From Taenia hydatigena (taxonomy: Eukaryota > Platyhelminthes > Cestoda > Cyclophyllidea > Taeniidae): a stretch of 64,000 nt of DNA. This document shows positions 49,601-61,600 of the stretch, in pieces (the stretch's first letter is position 1; every line of letters begins with the position of its first letter). Location: the NCBI GenBank assembly GCA_036345935.2, contig JADWOT020000005.1, forward strand, positions 6,257,960 through 6,321,959. Reading direction: 5' to 3'. The notes below the pieces were generated by a model. That model was not told where the DNA came from. It made no database searches and saw nothing but the letters and a program-made list of their open reading frames with translations. Made by a program: the position numbers and the translations under genes.

Positions 49601-52172
49601 AGCTATTAATGATTGAAGGGACACTGGCTGTGGACCATCTGGAAGGGTTTCGTTGCAGACATCTCCCTAATAAACCTGCTTAAGGGGACCGATGTGCTAA
49701 CGACTGCCTACGGAAATGCTGATGGTCGACATAATCCCTTACTCCCAATTTATTTCTCCAAATGAGATGACGCAACTCCGAGTGCGTTTGAAGTGCGAAG
49801 AGGGACCACTGACGTTGGTGTCAAGCATCGCCTCAGTTGCGCCGAATGTGGGCGACTGACACGGTTGGGTGGTGGATTCTCGTTGCAGCACTGATGGCGT
49901 TGTGATGGCAGAGGTGGGAGGTCTACCAAGGGACGCGTCGAGGACAACGCTCGAAAGAAGAGAAGGTTTATGAAATACTCTGTTTGTTATGACTGCCGGT
50001 TTTGGGTTTGGTCACACGGAGGTGGCCTCCAGACCATGTCAGCAGCTCCATTCACTTTGTCGATTGAATATATGTATGTATTATACCCTGTTATTTGGCT
50101 TTCTTTTGCCATGGTGGGAGTCTTGAGATACTACAGACATCCCCTTTCATCGCGCGAGTCTAAACACACGAACTTATGCGACTGTTGCTGGAGGTGCATG
50201 CACAACAGTTGGAGAGGCTAGGCGGCTGCAAAGAGGTGGACCTATATGGAAGTGAAGAAGATGAGGCATGATTGAGGCAAAGGTGGTGACGGAAACCCAC
50301 ATTTGTTACTGGATTTGGTCGTCGGTTTAAATTGGTGTCAAAGTGTGGCGTCGTTAAGCCTAGCTACTCACTAGGGTTTCACTGATCTTGGTGGCAACGC
50401 GACAAAGGGGTGGTGGTTACTTGCACCACCATATGGCCTTCGCATATGACTGTATCCATGCTCCTGTGTGCTCTCCATCCACTTCCACATACTCCACACA
50501 GTAAATAAATTGTCCCGTTCTACACTCATCATTGTGAATGGGTGTGGAGTTGTTGACGCGGCTAGCACTACTTCTACTCTGCAGTAGTGGAAGAGGCTGT
50601 GACATCGCCGAGAAAGCACAGTGTGTCAGTCGAGAGGCAACCTACGCCAAAAAGCAATGAAACACGTGCAGGAAGGGCAGTGTATAGCGAGAGTGGATTT
50701 AGCTGTCGTTAGGTTGAAATGCGACAAGGGAATGTATTCATTTTACTTTTGCAAAGTATTAGAAATGGGTGCGCATTCAGTTATCCCAAATGTGACGAAG
50801 TAATGGATACATGTCATGCAAGGAGAACTTCTTCTTTTTCGTCTTTATCATCACAATGCTGTAAGATGGCATCCTGATCGGGAGGAGTCCACACTGTTAA
50901 GAAGTGAAGTTGGGCAGTGTTTTGCGGAGGCACAGCAGGACACACTACAAAGTTTTGTCATAGACTGTTGTCATGTTCCCTTGGAAGGGAGCATCTACGA
51001 GTTGATTGACATGCGAATGCAAAGTAGACAAACAATGCAGCAGTCTGCGATGCAGGGTCGATAGTGGATGCTGGAGGTGGAAGAATAGGCAAGATGAGTC
51101 AGTTGAACGGTGGTTTGTAGAAGGTGGCATTGACATTTATTCGTCCACAATTCCGCTTTGTTGGAGTAGAGGTGCTGAGTCATGCCTCACATCGAACATT
51201 GCGGACAGGAAATGCCATACCTCAACCGGTATTATGAGGGCGTTCGTTGTACCTGAAATATGGTTCACGCACATCCACACATCAATGCGAAGTTAAAGGC
51301 CTGTTTTTTTATGAACTATTACCCACCACATGCGCACTTCGTTTGAGTGTTGCACGGAGATGGCGTCCCTCACAATAGACATGTCAAAGTGTACAAAATG
51401 ATGCTCAAGTTGATGGAATGGGGTGCGCAGTTGACGGAGAATGTACGAGGCTACAGAACGACATCTTAATATGCAAATGAAGAGGAGGGTCAGTGATGGA
51501 GATGGAGATGGCAAAGGCAAAGGTAACAGGGCGTGGCAGATGTTGCTTGATTTAGCATTCAGTCCGAATTCGTGTCAAAGCGTCATAGAGGCCTATGCAC
51601 ACTCCAAGGACGGTGACGTGCGTGATGATCGCCTTCTCTTCATGGGTAATCACTATGGCTTTACTGGTGTTGACAGTTGGTAGTCGGGTGTTAGCACCAC
51701 AGTCTCTCTTTGAGTTGCAGTTTCTCTGTGTATCCATGGTCTTGCGTGCTCTTGATCGGCTTCCGTCCGCTCTACGGAGCAGTCAACTCTTCCTTTTGCG
51801 TAGGTCGCTGAAAGTGGGTGTGGGGTTGTTACCGTGGCCAACACTGCATCCACTCCCTCGCAGTAGGGGAGACTGAGAATGTCAGTTGAAAGGGGATTAT
51901 TTATCGTTTATCCACCTGGGAAGAAGTGATGAAGGTGTAGCATGAAAGAGTAACTCAGTGTTACGCCTTTAGGCAAGGCAAAACGCTGCAAAGTGGCATC
52001 CAGTTGGGGAATCAGTACTGTTGTGGAGGCGGCATGACACGCATCAAAGTGTTGTCAGGGTCTGTTGTCATGTGCTCGTAAAATGGAGTATTTACGAGTT
52101 GATTGACATGAGGATAAAAAATAGGTAAACAATGTAGCAATCTACGCTGGAACGTCGATAGTGGATGCTGTA
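46645..52172 (-). repeat. Right arm of giant palindrome (inverted repeat)
   Basis: This 5528-bp arm is the reverse complement of 40113-45676. The outer limit is at GGATGCTGTA (52172), after which sequences on the two sides are unrelated. Mirrored open frames differ by few residues, for example one change region in a 123-codon pair (45206-45577 and 46744-47115) and five changes in a 93-codon pair (40409-40690 and 51595-51876). Confidence 0.95.
49252..50135 (+). mobile_element. TRIM-type LTR element, full copy (right arm)
   Basis: Mirror image of the copy at 42185-43068. 5' LTR 49252-49387 ending GCGACA, putative primer-binding site TTGGTGGCAGCGG at 49388-49400, internal region to about 49969, 3' LTR about 49970-50135 ending ACTACA. 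Its presence at the same place in both arms means it was inserted before the palindrome was made. Confidence 0.8.
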
Positions 52173-52909
52173 GGAAATAAATTAGGTACGAGTAGTCATT
52201 TGGATTTGAATTTTACCATTCTAGGGGGTACAATGGGGACGTGGCGATAGGAAGTGTTTTAGACGTGCACATGTGGAATATATGTGCTTACCTTGGGTAT
52301 CGCCCTTTCCCACGGCACACTTTTTTTACTTTTCATAATGTTGGCAACCACTTGCGCTTTTAATTTCATTGCTCTTCTGGCCATCTTCATTACACCCTCC
52401 TTATTGCCTGTTTAAGAATGCAAAATGTTTAATTTGATAGAGATAGATTAGTGATTCCTTACTAGAGTTCTTTTATCCATGTGCGAATACGACATAGGCT
52501 TAATAAAGAGGCTCTTAATGTTAATGGTTCTGTTGCCACCTGATAGAGGCCTGTTTTGCTGCTACAATGTCAATCCTTTTGTCAAAGGCTGGCACCTGTG
52601 ACAGTTTTCTGGGTAGTTGGTAGTTGAAAGAAAAATGGCCTGTTCTTGGTGTAGTCTTTGCTGACTTCCATCTGCTAAGCGTAGGTTTGGCTTTGAATAG
52701 CGACTTGACTTTGGTGCTTGTAAAGGTAATGAGGAGAGCGCAAAATGCATGCGAGTTTTTATTTAATTACCATAATGTAGCAGTGAAATGGGGTCAGTAA
52801 ATAGTTTTTTTAATAGCTTGGAAGAGCTACTTTTCTACGTTTTGGCCCTCTTCAATTGACCGTTCAACTTCACCTAAAGCATAGAACGGAGAATAGCGAG
52901 ATTGTACCA
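52173..52909. other. Intergenic right of the palindrome
   Basis: No gene or known element recognised between the palindrome end and the next TRIM. Confidence 0.4.
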
Positions 52910-53801
52910 GAGTACGTCTCCAGGCTCCCTTGAAGGCAAAGGAAGGCAAAATTCTTGGGTAGAATACACATATTTAACAGATAGAGGAAACGGCGCTGTT
53001 GGCATGGCCCGGAGGCCAGCCCACGCGGCTAGGGCAATATGACCTCCTAATTGGCCGAAACCGAAACTGACAGTCATAACAAACAAAGTAGTACATAGCC
53101 CCTCTCTCCTTTTAAGTGTCGACCTCCCGCCTTAGCCATCACTACGCCATTAGTGCTGCAACAAGAATCCACCAGCTAATCATGTTAGCCGCCCACATTC
53201 GACGCAACTGAGGCGATGCTTGACACAAACGGCTGTGATTTCTCTTGGTAGTGCGATTTGACTTAGAGTTTCGTCATCTAATTTGGAGAAGTAAATCCAA
53301 AGTAATAGGTTCTGTCAACCATTAGCATTCCTGTAATGTGACTTTAGCACACCGATCTCATTAAGCTAGTATATTAGGGATAATCTCGTGAACGAAACCT
53401 TTTCAGGTGGCCCATGGCTGGTGTTGCTTCAGTTGTTAATAGCTTTCCTGTAAAACGTGGGGATGGGGTAGATGCCGAGGGAGGACGCCGCTCTTAGCCC
53501 TTCTGCTATGGGATGTGAGAGATGCTCCCATACGTAGCACATGCACTTCTTTCGCACCGCTGCAATATGCCACAGGCGGTGTAGATCGGGATAGAAACCC
53601 TATATTAAGTGATGTACGTTTTCCACTGTCATTAGTGTAGCGTCTTGAGACTTTCTTGAAGGCAAAATAAGACTAAATACCAGGACAGAATATGTGTATT
53701 CAATAGACAGAGGGATTGTGGCCACCCCATGCGGCCAGGGCAATATGGTCGTCTCTGTGACCGAAAGCGAAACCGGCAGTCCAAATAAACAAAGTATTAC
53801 A
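52910..53801 (-). mobile_element. TRIM-type LTR element, full but degenerate copy
   Basis: Minus-strand element of about 890 bp: 5' LTR 53636-53801 (TGTAGCGTC...AAAGTATTACA on the plus strand), internal region 53096-53635, 3' LTR about 52910-53095. The internal region aligns in order with the palindrome copies, including a GATCGGGAT segment near the primer site and GGCGATGCTTGACAC farther in. The primer-binding region is mutated (TGACAGTGG instead of TGGCAGCGG). No target-site duplication was seen. Confidence 0.8.
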
Positions 53802-54351
53802 GTTTATCTCACGGAGTTACCTCATTTGATGGTCTTGTTTCGTCCCTACACAATTTACTGATCAGACGCTACACTCTCTTTCGTCAGTAAAGCTATAAAT
53901 GCCTTTTCTAGGTTCTAACTATTTTCTTTTGTCTTTTAAGAAGGTGAGAATGTTCTTTTCTACCTTTGTTACCTATCTAGTGTCGTTCTCAAGAATTAGC
54001 ATTGCTAAGCATCGTTTGGAGTGTAAGCGAAACTCCTCCATGTCTGTTGCTTTAGGTTGGAGGCGCGTGGTACTAGAAAAACTGATAGATCACGTTTGAC
54101 AGCTGATTTTGCGCGTAAAACTGTGCTTTGGTCGTAGTCTGAGTTGTGATCGCACTGATGGCTGTCGCCCACGGCCTCTGGCAAAGATTAACTGCGTCCA
54201 CCCCACCACAGGGTGGCCTCAGACACAAATCCCTTCTCACTGACACTTAATTGGATCTCATTCTATGTCGACCAACATTTTCGCTTAACTTGGGCTCTTA
54301 TCACCCTTAAGACTTATTACTCTTGCCCAAGAATACCCAGCTAGTAGAGAC

Positions 54352-54646
54352 TGACACTACGTAGTACAGGCACTCATTTCGCACCGCTGTAATGTGCCAC
54401 GGGCGGTAGAGATCGGGATGGAAACCCTATAGAGTCGGGTCCGCTTTCTGCTGCCACCAATGTAGCGTCCCTAGGCTCCCCTGAAAGCAAGTCAAGAAAA
54501 AATATCAGGACAGAATATGTGTATTCAATAGACAGGTTTAATAGGGCTGCTGGCATGGTCCGAAGGTCAGCCCACGTGGCAAGGGAACTATGGTTACCCA
54601 AGTGACCGAGACCGAAACCGGCAGTCCAAACAAGCAAAGTATTACA
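54352..54646 (-). mobile_element. Truncated TRIM: 5' LTR plus start of internal region
   Basis: LTR 54461-54646 (186 bp, TGTAGCGTC...GTATTACA on the plus strand) with about 110 bp of internal sequence at 54352-54460. The primer-binding site is the best preserved in the window: the minus strand reads TTGGTGGCAGCAGAAAGCGG right after the LTR. The internal part ends abruptly near 54352, so this is a truncated insertion or deletion product. Confidence 0.8.
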
Positions 54647-55824
54647 GTCACATTCATCTATTAAAATAATTTAAACACTACTCTAAGTTCGTCCATTTTA
54701 TATGTTTAACTTCGAAGGCCTGAGTGGGTCTCGCTCTGCGATGACCTCTCCTCAGACTAGTCTGACGTGTAGGTCGACCTCGCCTCACCGATGGGATCTC
54801 AGCCACATTTAATAAGTAAGCAGGTTTTTTGTCCAAGTACTTCTTCCGTGTAGCTAAAGAGCCCTTCATCTCCTTATTGGACCTCTTGGGGAAATTGCGG
54901 CTGGGAAGGTGATAAAACCTTGTTTCTACTGATTGTGCCTTAGTAAGGCGGTTCTTTTTTTTAGTCTAGACAATAGAGTCTTCCTCAAAGCTGTTATTTA
55001 CTAGGTTTTATTTGCTAGTCAAAAAAATTATAAGAACGATAATTTCGTGGTTCACTTAGTGGGCAAAAATTGTATTCATGTCAGGTGAGCTGCCATAAGT
55101 GGGGGTTCTCCCAATACTTTTTTTTTTTTATTTTTGTACAATTTTCCACTTCTCCGAGAAGTAAAGTGCTAGGAACACAATGCAGACAAAGCCATTGTTT
55201 CTAGCTACCCTTTTCTCGCCACCACCTGCAACCGGTTTGGCTTCAAACGTCTCTGAATGTGTTACGAATAATTGTCTTTCTTCTCTCCCTTCCTCCTTTG
55301 CAGTGACTCTTTTTTCCAAAGTCAAAAGCGGTTGTGTTCATGGATGGCGCCCTTATCCTTCGGTTGTCTCCTTCCAAGTAACTGGTCAAACGCTATCTAC
55401 ACAGCAACGGCTGTGGTGCTGTTTTCCACTTCAAATACATCGATGCTGTTGTGATTTTTCAAGTGCCCTCATCAACATACTTTTCCACAACCACGTAAAC
55501 ACTTCATTGTACAGCAGGCATTTCTAAGCAAAATTTTGTTCACTAAATGCTTGTTGCGTAAACTACTCCCTTCTGTGTGTAGCAGGACATGACTTTCACA
55601 AAGCCATCACTCACTATGTGTGTCTTAGTGATAACACAATCTTGTGACGAAATTGGTTTTAGAAATGCAGATCTTCGGGAAGAATAACCGTAAAGCTCAG
55701 TGGGTGTGAAGTGTATCTTCAAACACCAGCTGCAACAGCAAATTAGATAAAAGGGAAGGAAGGAAGGAAGATACAGGTTGGTAGATGAGTAGACTTACAT
55801 TTGACCAGAGTCGATTGATAGCGG
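54647..55824. other. Intergenic, no gene seen
   Basis: A plus-strand frame at 55180-55527 (115 codons, opening at ATG 55180) is the longest. It has no recognisable motif and its composition is unremarkable, so I leave it unassigned. Confidence 0.35.
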
Positions 55825-55966
55825 TGTAGCACTCGACACTTACAGGAGACCCAGTGAGCAACTAACATGGTCCAGAGGCCTTGCCGCCCAGTAAAAGTAC
55901 AGGAGCGAAGCTTTAAGTGTCCTTACATCTAAAATCGAAAATTAAACAAGAGAGCAAAGTAGTACG
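55825..55966 (-). mobile_element. Highly diverged TRIM LTR
   Basis: On the plus strand it starts TGTAGCACTCGACAC, contains AACATGGTCCAGAGGCC, and ends AGAGCAAAGTAGTACG, in the same order as the LTR consensus. Much of the middle is unrecognisable. Probably a very old solo LTR. Confidence 0.45.
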
Positions 55967-57129
55967 TTTAAATTAGGCAAATCTTGCAAGTTTTAAAGGA
56001 TGCAAACAGCATCACTCTTTTCGCCTTACATTGACAGAAAGAGACTTGCCAACTACTGCGACAAGTTAAGTCCGTGCTCCTGCATTGCATGACGCTCTCT
56101 CTATTGCCAAGGTAACAAACACCGTTGCCATAGTTAATGCAGTACGCTCACAGCCATTCCAGAGCCATCATCAATGCTGCATTCAGCCGAGGTGAAACAC
56201 GACCCATCAAGGTGGTGGCCTTTGTGCGTTTCCATGCGAAAGGTAACACAATGGAATATTTACGTGTTTGCGTATGAGCGGATGTAATCGCATACACACA
56301 CACACACACAAATGCACACACACACACACACCTGTGGTGTGACGCAAACACATGGCTAAAGCGCTTCCAACTGATGGATCTTTGTAAGCTGTGGAATTGA
56401 CGCACCGCAAATACGTGTAGTTCAGTGAAATGCAGTTATCTGTATGACTCACGAAGCATGCATTTGTTTTATTTTATCAGCATACAGAGTTACTCTATTA
56501 ATGAACCAAATGTTCAAAGAATATGTTTGCCGATCTTTATTAATTTTTGAAGAAAGACGATTAAGATGGGTTACAATCCCGACAATCTATGGGAAAAATG
56601 CATGCACCATTTTATATTCAGTCACGAAATAAATAAACGAATAAAGAGACTCCAATATTGCTTTTCTATTTTATCATAAGTAAGGAAAGTCGAGCAGAAA
56701 TGTCGAACTGCGTTGGAGCACTTTCTTGGCCTTCCACTTCTATTTTTTAATTACAGTCTTTTAAGATAATAAGTATTACTCGCCATCTCTTATTGTTGAT
56801 AGCTTAAAATTCAATGCAAAACAGTTTTAATGCATTATAAAAGCGGCGGCGGCGGCGGCGGCTTGAGAGTCACGATTCGTAATTTAGCGGGTTTCTATTT
56901 AAAGAAGGATTAAATAAAGCAGTTTGCTCACTAGAACTAATTGCAAATGAACGCTCCCAACTATCTGAGAAAATGAGGTTCTGGGTTGAGAAAGGAAAAC
57001 ATTGCTAGTTTCTCCTTCCCACGATTAGTCACGTAGCTGGAAATGAGTGGTGTGGTGGGACCCAGGAAGGAACTGCTGTAGTTAAAGGCGATCAATGACT
57101 GGCAATTTGGCTTTGACGGAAGCTTGAGG
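55967..57129. other. Intergenic with two microsatellites
   Basis: Contains an interrupted (CA)n at 56294-56332 and a (GGC)n run at about 56843-56862. No gene is supported. Confidence 0.6.
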
Positions 57130-57560
57130 CACCGGGTCTTTCATGATGGCGAAGGAAGTCACGATACTGGGAGGGGTAAGTATTTTCGACGCAAAGATGG
57201 GCCAAGAAGCCATTAGCCTGACCCACAGGCCATGCCGCTGGACGGAAGCACTATGGGCGTGCCCTTCACTGTCCGCCTATTGAAAACAAAAGGTCAAACA
57301 ATCCTTCCGAGTGTCGTTCCTGGCTCTCCCCTTGGTCATTCTACCGCGTTGGCCACAATGTAGTCAGTGGTGCAAGGAAAGCACTCATGAATCAAGCCTC
57401 TTAGCAGTCGACTTCGCGTACAGCTGGAAAGATATCCGACTGCAGTATCACTGGTCCCTTCTAACACCCCCACCAAATTTGACGTTTTGACCAGCTTGGG
57501 AAGAGTATTATGGAAGAAGAGGATTGTGCAGGCCATCTTGTATATCCATTAGTAGTCGCA
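57130..57560 (-). mobile_element. Diverged TRIM-related copy (second subfamily)
   Basis: It resembles the element at 59691-60070 more than the palindrome copies. Both have, on the plus strand, an LTR-like part followed by a GTCGT segment, then AATGTAGTCA(G/A)TGGT, and later a CCA(C)(C/T)AAATT...TTGGGAA segment. The LTR-like part is only weakly alignable. Boundaries are approximate. Confidence 0.45.
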
Positions 57561-57997
57561 ATAACATTTGCCTAAAAGCGGTACTTTAAATGGTTTCGTG
57601 GGGTGGGGTGGGGGGGAGAGAGAAGGGATGGAGGGAGATTTTGTTCCTATTTCCCTTTACCAACTTGTTCTCACTTCAATGCTGCTTGACCCTATTTATC
57701 TGGATTATATTCAGCCAACAAAGGAGGTTAATGACCTACTACATACTCACTCAATTGACACATTCAAAGAGGTGAGGTAGAAAGCTCTGCAACAAAATAA
57801 CCCAGATTTGTTGCGGCTCTTATTGCTACAGCTGTTTACAACATTCCACGGATAGATGGCGCAGGTAGGCTTCATTTTCAGCCCCTGCCAGACATCGTTA
57901 CAGATTTTCCTCATCCTCATCAGCTACCCTTCTTCTTTTGTCATGTTGAGGTTCAGTAGTTTGTACTGGAGATCAGCGTAATGGTCGTTTGGGGGTG
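57561..57997. other. Intergenic with G-rich motif
   Basis: The plus strand at 57600-57617 reads GGGGTGGGGTGGGGGGG, a possible quadruplex. No gene is supported. Confidence 0.4.
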
Positions 57998-58150
57998 AGT
58001 TGGCTTTCCGTTGCCACCACTGTAGCGCCCCACGTCCCTCCAGAAGGCAAAAGAAGGCATGATGATAGGGCAGAATACATACATATATGCTCTCGACGAA
58101 GCAAAAGACTGGACGGCTGCTGACACGGACCGACTGCCACACCATTTATC
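57998..58150 (-). mobile_element. Partial TRIM LTR with primer-binding site
   Basis: The LTR begins at 58021 (TGTAGCGCCCCACGTCCC on the plus strand), preceded by CTTTCCGTTGCCACCAC, which is the primer-binding site in reverse. Internal landmarks (CCAGAAGGCAAAAGAAGGC, a TATA-like CATACATATATGC) are present. The far end decays near 58150. Confidence 0.65.
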
Positions 58151-59690
58151 AAAGGTCTCCAAGGCGTGGCTTATACTTGGATTAGAGCCTTTTGGTTAAG
58201 CACTCCGCTTGATGTTCTCTTACTCGTTTGCTGAGAAAATACCCTCATCACTGTAAGGAGTCAGCTTTGTGTAATTGCTAATCCCTGCCCATTGCTCTTC
58301 TTCTTCGTCTCAACTCAGGCGGTCCACATTGTGTCCATCCTCATCAACATCCAGCGATCAAAGAAGTTCACTGATAGGTCTTGTGGCATGTGGGAGTGTA
58401 TGAAGTGCAGTTGTCTGCATGCTTCGCAAAGCATCCATTTGTGTTAGTGTATGAGGGCAATCGACTTCGTCCGCACAACTGAAAACGTACACTAAATGCC
58501 AGCTGAACACTGTGGATGTGAACTAGGCGTGCCTGCCTCATTAAACGCGTTTTGTTATCGCAGCACTTGTAGTGTAGCAATTAAAAGGCGATGAAGTAGC
58601 AGACAGTAGCAGCAGAACTGACTACTTGGAAATTGGTGCTAAAATGTGACTGCTCGGGTGACACATGACTCGTGGACAGATGGGTCGCGGTGAGGAAGGC
58701 TCTCCATGCACAGTTTAGTGGAGAATCGCGTACCACTACTGATTTCACTGGTTACAGGTTGTGTCAAGAATAACCGAGTCAATCAATTCCACCTCTAGCA
58801 ACTGACAAAGTGACAATGGCCTCTACCCATGTACCGCGTCTTTCCAGATGTTAGTAATCTTGGGCCGAGCAGTTCGCTCTTCACATCTGTGACCATAAAC
58901 GTCATTTACGCTTCTTCATCCCAGCTTTCGTTAACCGAACGAAAATGGCTTTGGTGATGCCTAAAGGCACCACTAACTGACCCACACCTTCTATTTCCTT
59001 CGTGGAGAAGAGGAAGAAGTCGACGATGCCTGCTTTGTGCATGTGCACCTGTGTTTGTGCTGAACTGCAAACCCAATTGTTCACCACGATTTGTCCACTT
59101 GGCAGAGGCCGAATAATGACGATCGAGGTGTCGGTAGTGGTCGATATAATACAGTTGGCAGGTGGGTAAATCATCGCATCGTTTTGAAAAAGAGACGGAA
59201 TTAGGGAGTCCGTAGGTAGGAAGTCCTCCTCCTGCAAGATGACGTCAAATGTCACATGCCACTTTAGATTAAAGTGAGATGGGAAGAGGGGAAGACATTG
59301 CCTTAGGCACTTCCCCAACTCAAGCCCTCAATATAATCTCGTCCTCTTTCCAATTCATTTTAATCCTTTAAGTGATGAAAACATCATTTTTGTTGGTATT
59401 TGACTGTTACATACAGGCTGGAGTGAAAATTTTAAGAAAAAAAAGCTGGAAAAAACCGAATTTTAGAGTAAAGATAGCTTAAAACATAGAAAATAACCGA
59501 GAGCCTTCGTCTTTTTGGGATTGGATTGCCGGTAATGGAATGCAAAGGTGATTAGTCTAACAAGTAAAATGATTCGTGAACTATTTAACGCCCTTTTTTA
59601 TTAGACAAAGAATTAACTTTTTCAGTGTTGGCAAAATCGCTGAGGAATTAAAAAGGTATATCAGTGTGTTAGCATATTACTTACAATCTG
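58151..59690. other. Intergenic, no gene seen
   Basis: A minus-strand frame at 58902-59318 is open for 138 codons but starts at TTG and has no known motif. It may be chance or a relic. Confidence 0.35.
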
Positions 59691-60070
59691 TAGCACTCTG
59701 AGATTTCTCTGACGACAAGAGAAGACGCAACACTTAGACAAAATGTGTATTGCCGAGAGAGGTAAGAGCTGAGATGTCACTGGCATGGCTCAAAAGTCAA
59801 GCCGTCTAATAGAAGTTACAAGCGTGGAGCGTTCAATGCGCGTGAAACCGAAACGTGGAGCTAAACCAGCTTCTTCTTTGAACGTCGTCTCTGATGCTCC
59901 TCTTGGACAAATTTCGACATCAACCATCATAATGTAGTCAATGGTCGATGAAAAATATTCACGAACAAATCGAATTTGCACCCAAAAGAAAAAAGTTTTA
60001 ACGCGTCACGATTTTTTTTGAAAATCCACTAAATTGGGAACTTTGTCTAGTTTGGGAATTGTGTTAGAAA
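59691..60070 (-). mobile_element. Diverged TRIM-related copy (second subfamily)
   Basis: LTR-like part 59691 to about 59860, with TGTAGCACTC at its start and AAACCGAAACG near its end, followed by internal sequence that aligns with the 3' internal end of other copies (GAACGTCGTC, CCTCTTGGACAAATTTCGAC, AATGTAGTCAATGG). Heavily mutated; limits approximate. Confidence 0.5.
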
Positions 60071-61600
60071 AAAGGGAGAAAGAGCAGAGTTAACGATTTA
60101 ATCGGATTGAAGTCTGATGCCATTTCGTTTGTTAATCTACTTGTTGTGGAACAAGAATGTGGGAAGTATCAAAAGTGGACACTGCTTCGATAACACTTCT
60201 ACTGTGTGTATTTACAGCGCATGCCCTTTCCCATAACGTCTAGTCTCCAGTCTGGAATTTCCGTTCGCTTGCTGCTAATGCCATCATAGCTCTGAAGGTA
60301 AATCGAAAGACGCATTGATGCCTGCCGGCGGTATGGGAGAGTATCTATTGCTAAGGGTCCAATGTTCCTCTCCTCTACTTTCGCCCTCGTGTCCCAGGAA
60401 TGCGAAGATTAGAAGTTCGTTTCGTCTTCTGGACCGTAGGCGTCCACTCCGTCACGTAATTGACTGCTTTTCGCCTCACAAATGTTACATTCAAGTAAAC
60501 GCTGTGACATATATTTTTGACGGGAAGAAGTAGGAGGAGAAAAACCTCGTGAAGGAACGGATGTCATCCTCCCTCCGAAGAGAGAGGTTCACTCTAGAAC
60601 AAGCTCAACCCTGATCACTGTACTCCATTCATAACATCACCACCAACGATTTCCCCTACGTAATCAGTCCACTCTTTCCAAGGGAATGAAGATAGAGGTT
60701 GAGGACATAGACATCAACCCTGTTATGCTGGTAGCAGGGTTGGGTTGACCTAAACCCTTTCAAAAATGACAGCTATTTCAAAACATGGTTTTAAAAGGGC
60801 TAGATTTAACCTGGGTTTAACTTCCAACGTCAGAGAACAATGCAGATTCAACGCGCCCTCTCCCTAAACCCATTTTTGGCCACCGTAGAGGCTGGACAAG
60901 TCCTAAACACCGAGTTGGAAGAATGCTGTACCACCCCAGTCTGACTCTCTATTCATTAGGAAGCGCAGAAACTTGATAGGAAGCTATTTTGACGCAACGA
61001 AAAAGAGGACGAAGGTGACGAGGGGTACAAAATGAACATCCAACTCCTAGTGGAATGTACCTTCTGTAGCTCACCTCCACCCAATTCAGGATTACTAGAT
61101 GGTAGAGCATGGAGTTCGCTACGAGGCACGGATGCCAACTTCCTTAGAAAGGTGGTAAATTTTGCAACAAATGGGGATCAGAAGTTGCTTACAGTCTTGT
61201 GCTACAACAACTGCAAAATGGGGCCAAATCCACCACCTGGACATCGAGATGCACCAGGTTACAGTTCAAAATTAGGTGGATTTTCCTTTTACTTATCCCT
61301 TTTTCTTCCAAACAGCTCCCATTTTATTCTTACAAGACTTAAATAAACTAGACGAATGTCCAAGCCGATTCCTTTTGAACGCTAGCTTCTCCAATCCTGT
61401 AAATCGTCCTCCCGTCCAGCTGACTGCTTGAAATAGAAGAGAAGGAAATTACAATGTAAGGAAAGACGTTAAAGGTCAGCCTAAGCAACGTAACCCGGAC
61501 AATGAGAAATCTTAACCGTCCAGAAATGGCTTAGTAGGTGATTCTTAATGCCAATTTTTAGCGTACAACTAATGCCAGTCTAAGTTATGTGGAGTGTATC
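60071..61600. other. Intergenic, no gene seen
   Basis: Open frames up to 104 codons (61032-61346, plus) without recognised motifs. Near 60720-60830 several AAACCC(T/A)/GGGTTT-type stretches occur but do not form a telomeric array. Confidence 0.35.

Noticed and set aside
40113..52172. The palindrome as a simple assembly artefact
   Set aside because: The arms differ by substitutions, a microsatellite length change and indels spread over 5.5 kb, and they have a unique centre. A haplotype or assembly problem still cannot be fully excluded without reads.
58902..59318. 138-codon minus-strand open frame as a gene
   Set aside because: It begins at TTG, has no recognised motif, no clear splice sites, and lies among decayed repeats.
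60720..60830. AAACCC-rich stretches as telomeric repeat
   Set aside because: The units are irregular and scattered, not a tandem array.
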